Positions 37,665 to 47,594 of a stretch of DNA of 64,000 nt are shown one piece after another. The notes below the pieces were generated by a model, which worked only from the letters and a program-made list of their open reading frames with translations, made no database searches and was not told the origin of the DNA. Made by a program: the position numbers and the translations under genes. How positions within the stretch are numbered: position 1 is the stretch's first letter; the number at the start of each line of letters is the position of its first letter. This DNA comes from Halomonas sp. S3-1-1 (GTDB lineage Bacteria; Pseudomonadota; Gammaproteobacteria; Pseudomonadales; Halomonadaceae): NCBI RefSeq assembly GCF_023757625.1, contig NZ_JALGBZ010000004.1, forward strand, positions 124,001 to 188,000. Reading direction: 5' to 3'.

Positions 37665-39485
37665 TCAGGCGCTCGGTGTCGCTTTTAAGGAGCGCTTGAG
37701 CGAAGAAAGGTGGTCGGCAAGCGCTTTGGCATCGACTTCACCTTGAATACGTGCTTGGCGAATTTCGCGGTCACCGTCGAAAAACAGAAGGCTCGGCGGC
37801 CCGAACAAATCGAAGGCATCCAGGGCGGCGCGGGTTTGGGGCGTCGTCTGCGTGACGTCGACCTCGATCAGCGCCATGCCCTCGAGGGCGTCGATTACTC
37901 GCGAGTCAGGGTAGACGTCGCGCTCCATCAGCTTGCAGGAGATGCACCAGTCGGCGGTAAAGTGAACGAAGGCGAGTCGTTCGTCGCTTCGCGCCAGCGC
38001 CTCATCAAGCCCATCAAGGCCCTCGACGGTCTCGAAGGTGCGCGCCTCGTCACGTTGATCGGTCGAGAGCGACGTGGTCGCAAGATTTAACGGACGTAGC
38101 GGGTCGTCACCGCCGGCCGCGGCACCAAGCACCAGCGCGCCACCCCATACCAGCAGCATCAGCCCGAGGGTTTGGCGCGCCCGCGCCCAGCCGTCGGTGG
38201 CGCGGGCCAGTGCTCCGAGCGTCAGCGCGGTGGCGATGGCCAGCGCCGCCCATAGCAGCAGCGCCAGGGGCGGGGCGATCAACCGCTCGACCATCCAGAT
38301 GGCCACGCCAAACAGCAATAGCCCAAACGTGGTCTTGACCCCGTTCATCCAGGGCCCGGAGCGCGGCAGCAGCGTCGTGCCGAAGGTGCCGACCAGCAGC
38401 AGCGGCAGCCCCATGCCGAGCCCGAGCGCGAACAGTATCGCCGCGCCCATCAGCGCGTCACCGGTACTCGAAATGAACACCAGCGCCCCGGCCAGCGGCG
38501 CGGTCACGCATGGTGACACCACCAGCACCGAAAGCGCGCCGGCAAGCGCAAGCCCCATCGGCCCGCTTTGCTGGGCGCGCGCTTGCCAGCGTTCGACCCG
38601 GCTGGCGAGTTTGGGGGAAAGGCTCAGGTTGAACGCGCCCAGCATGGCAACCGCGAACAGGGTGAAAAGAGCGGCAAAGCCGATCAGTACCGGCGGCGAC
38701 TGAAGCCGGGCCTGTAGATTGAGCCCGGCACCGAAAAGCCCCATCAATACGCCGACGAGCGCGTAGGTCGTCGCCATGCCCAGCACGTAACTTAGCGAGA
38801 GCACAAACGCCCGCGGCCGGGTCGGATGTTGGCCGACGATGATCGACGAGAGAATCGGCAGCATCGGCAGCACGCAGGGCGTGAAGGTCAGCCCGATGCC
38901 GGCCAAAAGGAAAAGGCCGAGCGCCAGCGGCAGGCTCGCCTCAGTGATCAGCGCGCTAAAGCGCCCGTCCTCGCTTTGCACCGCCCTAAAATCCGGCTGC
39001 GCATCGACAGAAGCGGCGGTGTCGCCGGCATCAAGGGCATCGGCAAAGGCGGGCGGCACGGTGGTTTGCGCTGCCTCGAGCGTGATCTGCTCCGGCGGAT
39101 AGCAGAGCCCGGCATCGGCGCAGCCCTGAAAGCGAAACTCGAGCGAAATCGGCCCGTCGTGCGTCTCGACCAGCGGCGCTTGAAACACCAGCTGATCCCG
39201 AAACACCTGGGCTTCGCCCATGAACTCGTCGGTATGCGCTTCGCCCTGGGGGATCTCAAGCGATTCGAGTCCGGCGCCTTCAAGGCCGAGCTGATGGCGG
39301 TAGAGATAGTAGCCGTCGGCGATGTCGACGCCGACGTAAACCCTTTCGCCATCGTGCCAAGCCTGGCTTTCAAAGGCCTCGAGTACCGGAAGAAAATCGG
39401 ACTGACCGCTGCTGGAAAAAAACTGCGCCTGCGCGCCCAGGGGGATGATTAGCAGGGCAAGACAAAGTAAGCGTTTGATCGATAA
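37665..39485 (-). CDS. dsbD: Thiol:disulfide interchange protein DsbD
   Basis: A 606-residue three-domain protein (E. coli 565) moving reducing power from cytoplasmic thioredoxin to the periplasm. A signal peptide (LLCLALLIIPLGAQA) precedes the periplasmic alpha domain with GCADAGLCYPPEQI (Cys pair). The membrane beta domain has FTPCVLPMLPILSSIIVG and VVSPCVTAPLAGALVFI, each with an active Cys. The C-terminal thioredoxin-like gamma domain has FTADWCISCKLMERDV (CxxC). The GTG at 39485 has AGGAAG 8 bases before it and puts the signal peptide at the very N-terminus; the longer frame does not. Confidence 0.93.
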   Translation of the reverse strand, partial: LSIKRLLCLALLIIPLGAQAQFFSSSGQSDFLPVLEAFESQAWHDGERVYVGVDIADGYYLYRHQLGLEGAGLESLEIPQGEAHTDEFMGEAQVFRDQLVFQAPLVETHDGPISLEFRFQGCADAGLCYPPEQITLEAAQTTVPPAFADALDAGDTAASVDAQPDFRAVQSEDGRFSALITEASLPLALGLFLLAGIGLTFTPCVLPMLPILSSIIVGQHPTRPRAFVLSLSYVLGMATTYALVGVLMGLFGAGLNLQARLQSPPVLIGFAALFTLFAVAMLGAFNLSLSPKLASRVERWQARAQQSGPMGLALAGALSVLVVSPCVTAPLAGALVFISSTGDALMGAAILFALGLGMGLPLLLVGTFGTTLLPRSGPWMNGVKTTFGLLLFGVAIWMVERLIAPPLALLLWAALAIATALTLGALARATDGWARARQTLGLMLLVWGGALVLGAAAGGDDPLRPLNLATTSLSTDQRDEARTFETVEGLDGLDEALARSDERLAFVHFTADWCISCKLMERDVYPDSRVIDALEGMALIEVDVTQTTPQTRAALDAFDLFGPPSLLFFDGDREIRQARIQGEVDAKALADHLSSLKRSLKATPSA

Positions 39486-39589
39486 CACGGCGGCTTCCTG
39501 AAAACGTACCCGGCCAGGATAGCAGACCGGAGACGGTGAGCGTAGCGACTGCGGTGACATGACGCGCCGATATACGCCGGCGCTCCAAC

Positions 39590-39619
39590 GAAAGAAGCCG
39601 CCCTAAGGCGGCTTCTTTC
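39590..39619 (-). terminator. Terminator after ppa
   Basis: GAAAGAAGCCGCC, loop CTAA, GGCGGCTTCTTTC on the plus strand. On the minus strand it lies 20 bases after the ppa stop and ends in CTTTC. The T-run is interrupted, but the stem is long and perfect. Confidence 0.7.
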
Positions 39620-39638
39620 ACGGTGGGCCAACGAGTCG

Positions 39639-40169
39639 TTACGCTTTCTCGTAAGCCGCCACGGATTTTTCGATCGCCTTGCGCGCGGCCTCGACGCCTT
39701 CCCAGGACTCAACCTTGACCCACTTGCCTTTTTCGAGATCCTTGTAGTTTTCGAAAAAGTGGGCGATCTGTTGGCGAAGCAGTTCGGGAAGGTCAGTGAC
39801 TTCCTGGACGTCATCGTAAAGCGTGCTCAGTTTGGGGTGCGGCACGCAGACGAGCTTGGCGTCTTCGCCGGCTTCGTCGGTCATGTTCAGGATGCCGACG
39901 GGGCGCGCGCGAATGATGCTACCCGGTGCGACCGGGTGCGGCGTCACGACCAGCGCGTCCAGGGGGTCGCCGTCGTCAGCCAGGGTGTGCGGAATGAAGC
40001 CGTAGTTGGCCGGATAAAACATCGGCGTTGCCATGAAACGGTCAACCAGCAGCGCGCCCATATCCTTGTCGATTTCGTACTTGATCGGCGCGTGGTTAGC
40101 CGGAATTTCGATCGCAACAAAAATATCGTTGGGCAGATCCTTTCCAGCGGGGATGTGGTCGAAGTTCAT
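39639..40169 (-). CDS. ppa: Inorganic pyrophosphatase (family I)
   Basis: A 176-residue soluble family I pyrophosphatase (E. coli 176), splitting PPi to phosphate and so pulling biosynthetic reactions forward. Signatures are [40 protein letters not shown], the metal site [15 protein letters not shown] and [14 protein letters not shown], with [20 protein letters not shown] near the end. The ATG at 40169 has AAGGA upstream; a TTG two codons before it is less likely. A promoter with a perfect TATAAT box is at 40257-40286. Confidence 0.97.
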   Translation of the reverse strand: MNFDHIPAGKDLPNDIFVAIEIPANHAPIKYEIDKDMGALLVDRFMATPMFYPANYGFIPHTLADDGDPLDALVVTPHPVAPGSIIRARPVGILNMTDEAGEDAKLVCVPHPKLSTLYDDVQEVTDLPELLRQQIAHFFENYKDLEKGKWVKVESWEGVEAARKAIEKSVAAYEKA

Positions 40170-40256
40170 TTTCAATCCTTGGCTTTTGACGTGCGTGATT
40201 TAAGCGGTGGTTTAGGTGATGGGTTAAGCGATTGATGTCTTGCGTAATTGCGACGA

Positions 40257-40286
40257 ATTATACGAACAAGCGCCGCTGATTACCAA
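40257..40286 (-). promoter_or_regulatory. Promoter of ppa
   Basis: On the minus strand TTGGTA (40281-40286), an 18-base spacer and a perfect TATAAT (40257-40262) face ppa, giving a leader of about 80 bases. The remaining bases between this and the gene at 40519 hold a TATGAT (40409-40414) that may be a -10 for that gene, without a clear -35. Confidence 0.6.
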
Positions 40287-40518
40287 TTCAACGACGCTCG
40301 AGCGCCAAATTTCAAGCCTCCTTGAAGGCGCTGGTGCCTTTACCAGGGCGGAGCGGTCGTTTGGCGATACCGACCATCGGCGGGGCATCGCTACCAACGC
40401 GCAGCGTGTATGATAGCGAACTTCGATGGAGCGCTCGGGGACGCGCCCGGTGCATTGGACGCGACGCCTTTTGTCGACGTACCTTAGTGACGTAGCACGT
40501 AAGGCCAAGGAGAATACA

Positions 40519-42231
40519 GTGGGGCACGCTCAGTTACTGATCAGCTACGGCCAGGCCTTCGTCGCCCCGGACCGGCGAAAGCACAGAAGCTCCATGTCCG
40601 TGAGCGTGCCCGATACCCCCTTGCTCAATCTCAAGGGCGCCTGCGCGGTGATCAGCGATTCGCTGTCGCGCAATACCATGGCCAAACAGGCCGGTGACCT
40701 GAGCGTGCGCGGCTTCATGGCCGACTACTATTCCACCCCCGAGCACTGGGACATCAAGACCTCGGCCACTCGGGTGATGCTGGCGCTCAATAGCTGGTGC
40801 TACAGCCAGAGCCAGCACGTCAAGGAGGGCAGCTTCGTCTCCTCGATGTCGGCGATGATCTTCAGAGGCGGCGAAGCCAATCTCTTTCACATGGGCGATA
40901 CGCTGGTGTTTCGCCTGCGCGGCGCTGAATTCGAGCAGCTCACCCGAGACCATGTCACCGACGTGGGCGGCTATCGCTATCCTTCTCGGGCGCTGGGCAT
41001 GGATGGCAGCCTCGACATCGATTACAGCCTGATCAACCTTAAGCAGGGCGACTTTTTCGTCTTCACCACGCAAGGCGTTCGCGGCACGCTCATGCCCTCC
41101 GACTACGTGCGCTTGATCCGCGAAAACGCTAGCGACCTGGACGCCGCCTGCGAGCGGTTGGCAAGCGAGGCCAAGCAGCGCGCCCAGGAGCGCGGCTACG
41201 GCGGCGACCAGTTCTGCTTTCAGATACTGCGCATCGACGAGCTGCCGGAAGAGACCGAGGACGACCCGGCGCTGATCTACGGCGATCTGCCCATTCCGCC
41301 AGAGCTTTCCTCGGGCCAGCGCCTCGACGGGCTGGAAGTGGAGCGCGTTTTATCGCGCAACGCCCAATCCCGCGTCTACCAGGTGCGCGACGTCCACTCC
41401 CAGCGCCAGATGGTGATGAAGGCACCCAGTCCCGAGCTTTCGCTGCGAAACGCCTATCTCGAGCACTTTCTGCTTCAGCAGTGGGTCGTGGAGCGGGTCA
41501 ATTCGCCCTTCGTGGTGCGGGTGATCGAGCCATCAAGACCCCGGCGCTACCTTTACTATCTGATGGCGTTCGTCGAAAGCGAAACGCTCAGAGAGTGGGC
41601 GGACCGCCACCCCCAGGCGAGTCTGAAGCAGCGCCTGGACATCGCCAACCAACTTGGTAAGGCGGTGCAGGCGCTGCACCATCGCGACATCATTCATCAG
41701 CAAATTTCGCCGGACAACGTGCTGATCGATACCCACGGCAAAGTAGTGCTGGCGGACTTTAGCGCCTGCCACATGCGCGACATGGAAGGCCACCGTAACT
41801 CCGGCGAGCTGTTGCGCCAGGTGGGCTTTACCGAGCATACCGCCCCCGAGTATGCGCTTGGCGACAGCGTTGGAAGGCGAAGCGATCAGTACTCGCTGGC
41901 CTCCACCGTTTACTGGCTGTTAACCGGCACGCTGCCCTACACGCTGACCCCGGACCGGCTTAGAAGCCACACTGACCTCGAGTCGCTTGCCTATAAAAGC
42001 GCGCGCAGCGCAAACCCGGAGATCACCCCGGCGCTGGACGACGCGCTGCGCCGGGCGCTGGACCCGCAGCGGGCGCTGCGCTTTCGTAAAATGTCGGAAC
42101 TTCTGTACGCGCTTCGCTTACCGCTGGGCCGCGTGGCCCACGTTGAAATGCGAAGCGAGCCCCGGCGCTTTTGGCAGGGCGTGGCGGGTATTTTGCTGCT
42201 GTTACTCGTGCTCTCCTGGCTTTTACGCTAG
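40519..42231 (+). CDS. PP2C-like/Ser-Thr kinase-like fusion with altered active sites
   Basis: A 570-residue protein with an N-terminal PP2C-phosphatase-like domain (about 1-240), a kinase-like domain (about 270-540) and a C-terminal membrane segment (GVAGILLLLLVLSWLL). The architecture matches the bifunctional Ser/Thr kinase/phosphatase proteins of pseudomonads. Key residues are changed. In the phosphatase part Asp47 is kept (AVISDSLSRN) but the Gly pair is lost, and the later metal Asp is Gln185 (FTTQGVRG). In the kinase part Lys301 is kept (QMVMKAPS), but the HRDxK loop reads HQQIS (393-397) and DFG reads DFS (413-415). Both activities are therefore doubtful. The GTG at 40519 has AAGGAG 6 bases upstream. 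Confidence 0.82.
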   Translation: MGHAQLLISYGQAFVAPDRRKHRSSMSVSVPDTPLLNLKGACAVISDSLSRNTMAKQAGDLSVRGFMADYYSTPEHWDIKTSATRVMLALNSWCYSQSQHVKEGSFVSSMSAMIFRGGEANLFHMGDTLVFRLRGAEFEQLTRDHVTDVGGYRYPSRALGMDGSLDIDYSLINLKQGDFFVFTTQGVRGTLMPSDYVRLIRENASDLDAACERLASEAKQRAQERGYGGDQFCFQILRIDELPEETEDDPALIYGDLPIPPELSSGQRLDGLEVERVLSRNAQSRVYQVRDVHSQRQMVMKAPSPELSLRNAYLEHFLLQQWVVERVNSPFVVRVIEPSRPRRYLYYLMAFVESETLREWADRHPQASLKQRLDIANQLGKAVQALHHRDIIHQQISPDNVLIDTHGKVVLADFSACHMRDMEGHRNSGELLRQVGFTEHTAPEYALGDSVGRRSDQYSLASTVYWLLTGTLPYTLTPDRLRSHTDLESLAYKSARSANPEITPALDDALRRALDPQRALRFRKMSELLYALRLPLGRVAHVEMRSEPRRFWQGVAGILLLLLVLSWLLR

Positions 42232-42245
42232 CGATTAGTGAACAC

Positions 42246-42283
42246 AAAAAAGCGGGGCGATGGTGTCATCGCCCCGCTTTTTT
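42246..42283. terminator. Bidirectional terminator
   Basis: AAAAAGCGGGGCGATG, loop GTGT, CATCGCCCCGCTTTTTT: a perfect long stem with T-runs on both strands, between the kinase-like gene and the convergent phosphofructokinase gene. Confidence 0.9.
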
Positions 42284-42312
42284 ATTGGTCGTTACCGGCG
42301 ATTCGATCGCGC

Positions 42313-43572
42313 TCAGAGGGTAAAGGTGGGCAACTTTTGCTCGACCTTGGCAAGCTTGAGTTTGGCGACCTTGGGCAGGCCGTTCTCGAAAGGCGGGAAG
42401 TCCTCGCCCTGGATCAGCGGCGAGAGGTAGTCGCGGCAGGTCTGGGTGATGGCGAAGCCGTTGTCCGAGATGAAGTCCCGTGGCATGAACTTCTCCTGGT
42501 TGGCGATTTGCGACAGCGGCGCCGAGATCACATCCCACTGGTAGGGCGTTTGCGAGATACGGCGAATGGCCGGCATCATCGAGTTCTTGCCCGCTAGCGC
42601 CAGGCTCACGGCCTCGCGGCCCACGGCGTAGGCCTGCTCGACGTCGGTTTTGGAGGCCAGGTGGCGCGCGGCGCGCTGCAGATAATCCGCGACCGCCCAG
42701 TGGTACTTGTAGCCCAGATCCTGCTTCACCATGCCGGCGAGCGTAGGCGCCACGCCGCCGAGCTGGCGGTGACCGAAGGCGTCGGTGTTACCGGCGTCCG
42801 CCAGGAAGGTGCCGTCTTCGTAGCGCGCGCCTTCCGAGACCACGATCACGCAATAGCCGTACTTCTTAACGCTCTCGTCGACCCGCGCCATGACGGCCTT
42901 ACGATCAAAGGCGATCTCCGGAAAGATCACCAGATGCGGCGGCTCGCCTTCACCTTCACCGGCCAGCCCGCCGGCGGCGGCGATCCAGCCCGCGTGACGG
43001 CCCATCACTTCCAGCACGAACACCTTGGTCGAGGTGGCGCACATCGAGGCGATATCCAGCGACGCCTCGCGAGTCGAAGTGGCGATATACTTGGCCACGC
43101 TGCCAAAGCCCGGGCTGTTGTCGGTGATCGGCAGATCGTTGTCCACGGTTTTCGGCACGTGGATGGCGGTGAGCGGGTAGCCGAGCTTTTCTGAAAGCTG
43201 CGAGACTTTCAGGCAGGTGTCGGCACTGTCGCCGCCGCCGTTGTAGAAGAAGTAGCGGATATCGTGCGCTTTAAACACCTCGATCAGGCGCTCGTATTGG
43301 GCGCGGTGAGTCTCGATATCCTTGAGCTTGTAGCGACACGAGCCGAACGCACCGCCCGGCGTGTGTCTGAGTGCGGCGATGGCGTCGTCGCTCTCTTGGG
43401 TGACGTCGATCAGATCTTCGGTCAGCGCGCCGATGATGCCGTTGTGACCGGCGTAGACCTTGCCAATCTGGTCGGGCGCCTGGCGGCAGGCTTCGATCAC
43501 GCCGCAGGCGCTTGCGTTGATGACGGCGGTGACGCCACCGGACTGGGCGTAGAAGGCGTTGTGCTGAGCCAT
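42313..43572 (-). CDS. Pyrophosphate-dependent 6-phosphofructokinase
   Basis: A 419-residue phosphofructokinase-family enzyme. Two positions that set the phosphoryl donor read as PPi type: Asp115 in NGGGDSADT (in place of the Gly of the ATP-type GGDGS) and Lys141 in VPKTVDNDLP (in place of Gly in GTIDND). Asp144 and Asp146 of TVDND are catalytic/metal residues, and VMGRHAGWIAAA and VVSEGARYEDG are family-typical. It interconverts fructose 6-phosphate and fructose 1,6-bisphosphate with PPi/Pi and is reversible, so it can serve glycolysis or gluconeogenesis. AAAAGG precedes the ATG. It is convergent with the kinase-like gene; ppa lies just beyond. Confidence 0.88.
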   Translation of the reverse strand: MAQHNAFYAQSGGVTAVINASACGVIEACRQAPDQIGKVYAGHNGIIGALTEDLIDVTQESDDAIAALRHTPGGAFGSCRYKLKDIETHRAQYERLIEVFKAHDIRYFFYNGGGDSADTCLKVSQLSEKLGYPLTAIHVPKTVDNDLPITDNSPGFGSVAKYIATSTREASLDIASMCATSTKVFVLEVMGRHAGWIAAAGGLAGEGEGEPPHLVIFPEIAFDRKAVMARVDESVKKYGYCVIVVSEGARYEDGTFLADAGNTDAFGHRQLGGVAPTLAGMVKQDLGYKYHWAVADYLQRAARHLASKTDVEQAYAVGREAVSLALAGKNSMMPAIRRISQTPYQWDVISAPLSQIANQEKFMPRDFISDNGFAITQTCRDYLSPLIQGEDFPPFENGLPKVAKLKLAKVEQKLPTFTL

Positions 43573-43705
43573 GGAAACCTTTTAACTCCTGATCAAAAAA
43601 GAGCGTGGCCGGTCGTGTGAGTCCGGCCGGTCGCATCGTAAACGGCGGGATTTTAGCGTAAAGCGCTCAGTACTGCATCAGACCCAGGTATGGTTGGGCG
43701 AGTGC

Positions 43706-44374
43706 TTACTCTGGTGTATCCAGGTCCTGCTCCTGCTGGGCCAGGCGCCAGCCGCCCAAATCCTTGTAGCGATTGACCATGGTGCAAAAGAGCTCGGCGG
43801 TGCGTTCGGTGTCGTAGCGCGCCGAGTGCGCCGCCTTGTTATCGAATTCGATGCCCGCTGCGCGGCAGGCCCGGGCCAGCACCGTTTGCCCGTAAACGAA
43901 GCCCGCAAGCGTTGCGGTATCGAAGCTCGAAAAAGGGTGAAAGGGGCTTCTTTTGACGTTGCAGCGAGCGGAAGCGGCGTTTAAAAAGCCGTGGTCGAAG
44001 GCGGCGTTGTGCCCGACCAAAATGGCGCGAGAGCAGTTGTGCGCCTTGACCGATTTGCGGATCGGCTTGAAGATTTCGCCGAGCGCGTCGGCCTCGGAGA
44101 GCGCGATCTGTTTTCTGAGCGGGTCGTCCAGGTTGATGCCGGTAAAATCGAGCGCGGACTGCTCGACGTTGGCACCTTCAAAAGGCTGGATATGATACGA
44201 GTAGGTATCATCGGGCAGCAGATTGCCATCGGAGTCCATCGTCAGGGTCACCGCGGCGATTTCGAGCAGCGCATCTTGCTGGGCGTTGAAGCCGCCGGTT
44301 TCCAAATCGATGACGACCGGTAGGTAACTGCGAAAACGCTGGGCCATCAGGTCGCGGGCTATTGCCTCGCTCAT
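43706..44374 (-). CDS. rnt: Ribonuclease T
   Basis: A 222-residue DEDDh exoribonuclease (E. coli RNase T 215) that trims tRNA CCA ends and matures stable RNA 3' ends. The catalytic set is visible: Asp and Glu in PVVIDLETGGFN, Asp in LVGHNAAFDHGFLN, and His and Asp in AAHSARYDTERTAELF. The basic region around CNVKRSPFHPFSSFDTATLA is RNase T-like and distinguishes it from the DNA polymerase epsilon subunit. AAGGAG lies 8 bases before the ATG. Confidence 0.95.
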   Translation of the reverse strand: MSEAIARDLMAQRFRSYLPVVIDLETGGFNAQQDALLEIAAVTLTMDSDGNLLPDDTYSYHIQPFEGANVEQSALDFTGINLDDPLRKQIALSEADALGEIFKPIRKSVKAHNCSRAILVGHNAAFDHGFLNAASARCNVKRSPFHPFSSFDTATLAGFVYGQTVLARACRAAGIEFDNKAAHSARYDTERTAELFCTMVNRYKDLGGWRLAQQEQDLDTPE

Positions 44375-44585
44375 GCAGCTCTCCTTAAAAGCGAGTAGTC
44401 GGTAAAGAAGTCGTCGGTCGGGGATAGCGAAGGCGTTCGCTAACAGTGCCCTGATTCTAGCAGCTTTACCCCAGCGGCGTCGTTGACGGTGTTCCCGGCT
44501 CTTTGAGAGCGCTATACTCTTGGTTTAACTCATTCGATAAAGTCCGATGTCAAAAGCGGGCTTTGCTAACCCAAAGGAGTCAAGA

Positions 44586-45806
<1,221 letters not shown>

Positions 45807-45836
45807 GCCGCCTCTTGATGCACGCTTAACGTTTGT

Positions 45837-45865
45837 GAAAACGGCCAGTCTGACTGGCCGTTTTC
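45837..45865 (+). terminator. Terminator after argG
   Basis: GAAAACGGCCAGT, loop CTG, ACTGGCCGTTTTC: a perfect 13-bp stem, 30 bases past the argG stop, ending in TTTTC. Confidence 0.75.
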
Positions 45866-45905
45866 ATGCAAAACGGGTGTCAGTCAATCGATTTTGGAGA
45901 GCGTC

Positions 45906-46229
45906 ATGTTCAAAAAACTTCTATCGGCGTTGATGGGCGGAAGCGAGAAGCCTGCCTCCGCTTCCCAGGCTTCTGAGCCGGTGATCTATCGCGACTACGC
46001 GATCGTCTCCACGCCGGACGCCCAGAGCGGGCAGTACCGGGTCAGCGGTACTATCAGTAAAACCATCGGCGATAGCCAAACGCGCGAGCACCGCTTCGAG
46101 CGCTCTGACATGTTGCCGTCGCGCCAGGCCTGCGACGAGATGATGGTCACCAAGGCCAAGCGCTATATCGATGAGGTGGGCGACGCCATGTTCGAGCCCG
46201 ATCCAAGGGTGGCAGGGGATATACGGTAA
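45906..46229 (+). CDS. HlyU-family protein
   Basis: A 107-residue protein of the short HlyU family (PF10115 type, not the ArsR-type Vibrio HlyU). It begins MFKKLLSALMGGSE, a typical start of this family, then VIYRDYAIVSTPDAQSGQYR, VSGTISKTIGDSQTREHRFE RSD and AKRYIDEVGDAMF. Members are annotated as transcriptional activators but direct evidence is slight and no DNA-binding motif is obvious. TTGGAGAG precedes the ATG at 45906. It follows the argG terminator and is convergent with the EAL-HDOD gene, 10 bases away. Confidence 0.75.
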   Translation: MFKKLLSALMGGSEKPASASQASEPVIYRDYAIVSTPDAQSGQYRVSGTISKTIGDSQTREHRFERSDMLPSRQACDEMMVTKAKRYIDEVGDAMFEPDPRVAGDIR

Positions 46230-46239
46230 TACCTGCTGA

Positions 46240-47451
46240 TCAGGCGAAAGAGCTGTCGACGAGAGAGCGGGCTCGCGCTGCGGCCTCAACCAGAAGTGTA
46301 TCGGAGGTGATTTTCGATGACTCTCCCTGCTCGGCGAGCTCGATATCGTTGAGCAGCTTCCCAAGCTTTCCTTTTCGATCAACCAGCGCCGCAAAAAAGT
46401 CATTCCCCAGTGGAAGTTCCTTCATCAGGGCATCCAGGCTTATTCCCATGATGATGGGCATATGTGAAAAAAGCCCGAGTACAAAGCCTTCCTCTTCATC
46501 CATACGCCTTTCTGCGGCCACTTGCTCACAGGCCAGGGCTTTGGTTAGCCCGTTGATCAGGTTAAGCTTGCTTGCTGGGCCATTATTGGCAAGCAGCACA
46601 ACCGTCACAAGCATCCTAAGTTCGTTGATTCCTAAACGCTGTATGCAAGTATTGAGTTTGTAAGTGGGTTGCGACAGCCCCTTGCTCGCCGAATTTGCCC
46701 TTCTCAATACTGCATCAATCAAATAAGGATCCTGGGCAATCAAGGCGCTAATCTCCGAAATATTGATGGTTGATCGATACAGTTTCGAGATAATGCGCAA
46801 TTGATTGGCTTTGGATGATGAGCGGCGAACGTTGTGTGCTCGTTGCGTCTTGGGACGCTCGTAGAAGTACCCTTGAAACAGTGAAACCCCTAGTGCCTTG
46901 AAGCGCTCGTACTCTTCGTGCGTCTCGACACGTTCGGCCAGTAACGTTAGTCCTCTATTTTTCAAGCGTTCAATCAGTTCGATAGAGAGATCGGTTGATA
47001 CATCGAGCTTTACGATACCGCAATAGTCTAGTAGGGACTCGTGATCCTGGCTTGTTTGAAAATCATCGATGGCAAGGACATATCCCAAATCCTTTAAGGC
47101 CTGCAATGCCTGCTTGACCTCCTTGGTGGGAGGCGTCGTTTCCAGAATCTCGAGCACCACTTGTTCGGTAGGTAGCGAATAGAGACTAGGGTCGAGAAGC
47201 CACTGCTCTGATACATTGATAAATAGCTTTCGGGGGCCGCAAAGCTTTTCTAGCCCTATTTCATAAATTGCAACGGCACATGCGCGCGCAGTCGCCTGCA
47301 CATCGTCATCTATATGTGCTTGTTGATCGTTGGCTCGCCCTCTATAAAGCAGTTCATCGGCTATGTGGTTCAGATCCTTATCAACTATAGGCTGAAGGGC
47401 GATGGTGTAGCTACTGTGAGCAGCCGCTTCGTTTGTTGATGTCCCCTTCAC
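46240..47451 (-). CDS. EAL-HDOD signalling protein
   Basis: A 403-residue protein with an N-terminal EAL-like domain and a C-terminal HDOD domain. The EAL motif reads ELL (ALQPIVDKDLNHIADELLYR); LAIDDFQTSQDHESLLDYCG keeps the paired Asp, and VKLDVSTDLS and LLAERVETHEEYERFKALGV follow. HDOD-linked EAL domains of this type usually lack cyclic-di-GMP hydrolysis and act as binding or docking modules. The HDOD part starts near NQLRIISKLYRSTINISEIS and has IAQDPYLIDAVLRRANSAS. The start is uncertain: GTG at 47451 has AAGGAG 10 bases before it, while longer frames (ATG 47472 or 47520) lack one. The gene looks more AT-rich than its neighbours. Confidence 0.83.
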   Translation of the reverse strand: MKGTSTNEAAAHSSYTIALQPIVDKDLNHIADELLYRGRANDQQAHIDDDVQATARACAVAIYEIGLEKLCGPRKLFINVSEQWLLDPSLYSLPTEQVVLEILETTPPTKEVKQALQALKDLGYVLAIDDFQTSQDHESLLDYCGIVKLDVSTDLSIELIERLKNRGLTLLAERVETHEEYERFKALGVSLFQGYFYERPKTQRAHNVRRSSSKANQLRIISKLYRSTINISEISALIAQDPYLIDAVLRRANSASKGLSQPTYKLNTCIQRLGINELRMLVTVVLLANNGPASKLNLINGLTKALACEQVAAERRMDEEEGFVLGLFSHMPIIMGISLDALMKELPLGNDFFAALVDRKGKLGKLLNDIELAEQGESSKITSDTLLVEAAARARSLVDSSFA

Positions 47452-47594
47452 GGCTATACAGCTCCTTGACATGGTCAAACAGTTCTTAGGCACAAGATTA
47501 TAGGAAGATGGGATTACCATCTATATACAAAAGGAGATATTGACTAAAAACGCTCTAGTCGAATGGTCGTTTTAAGTTTTGGTAGAAAGTGGCG

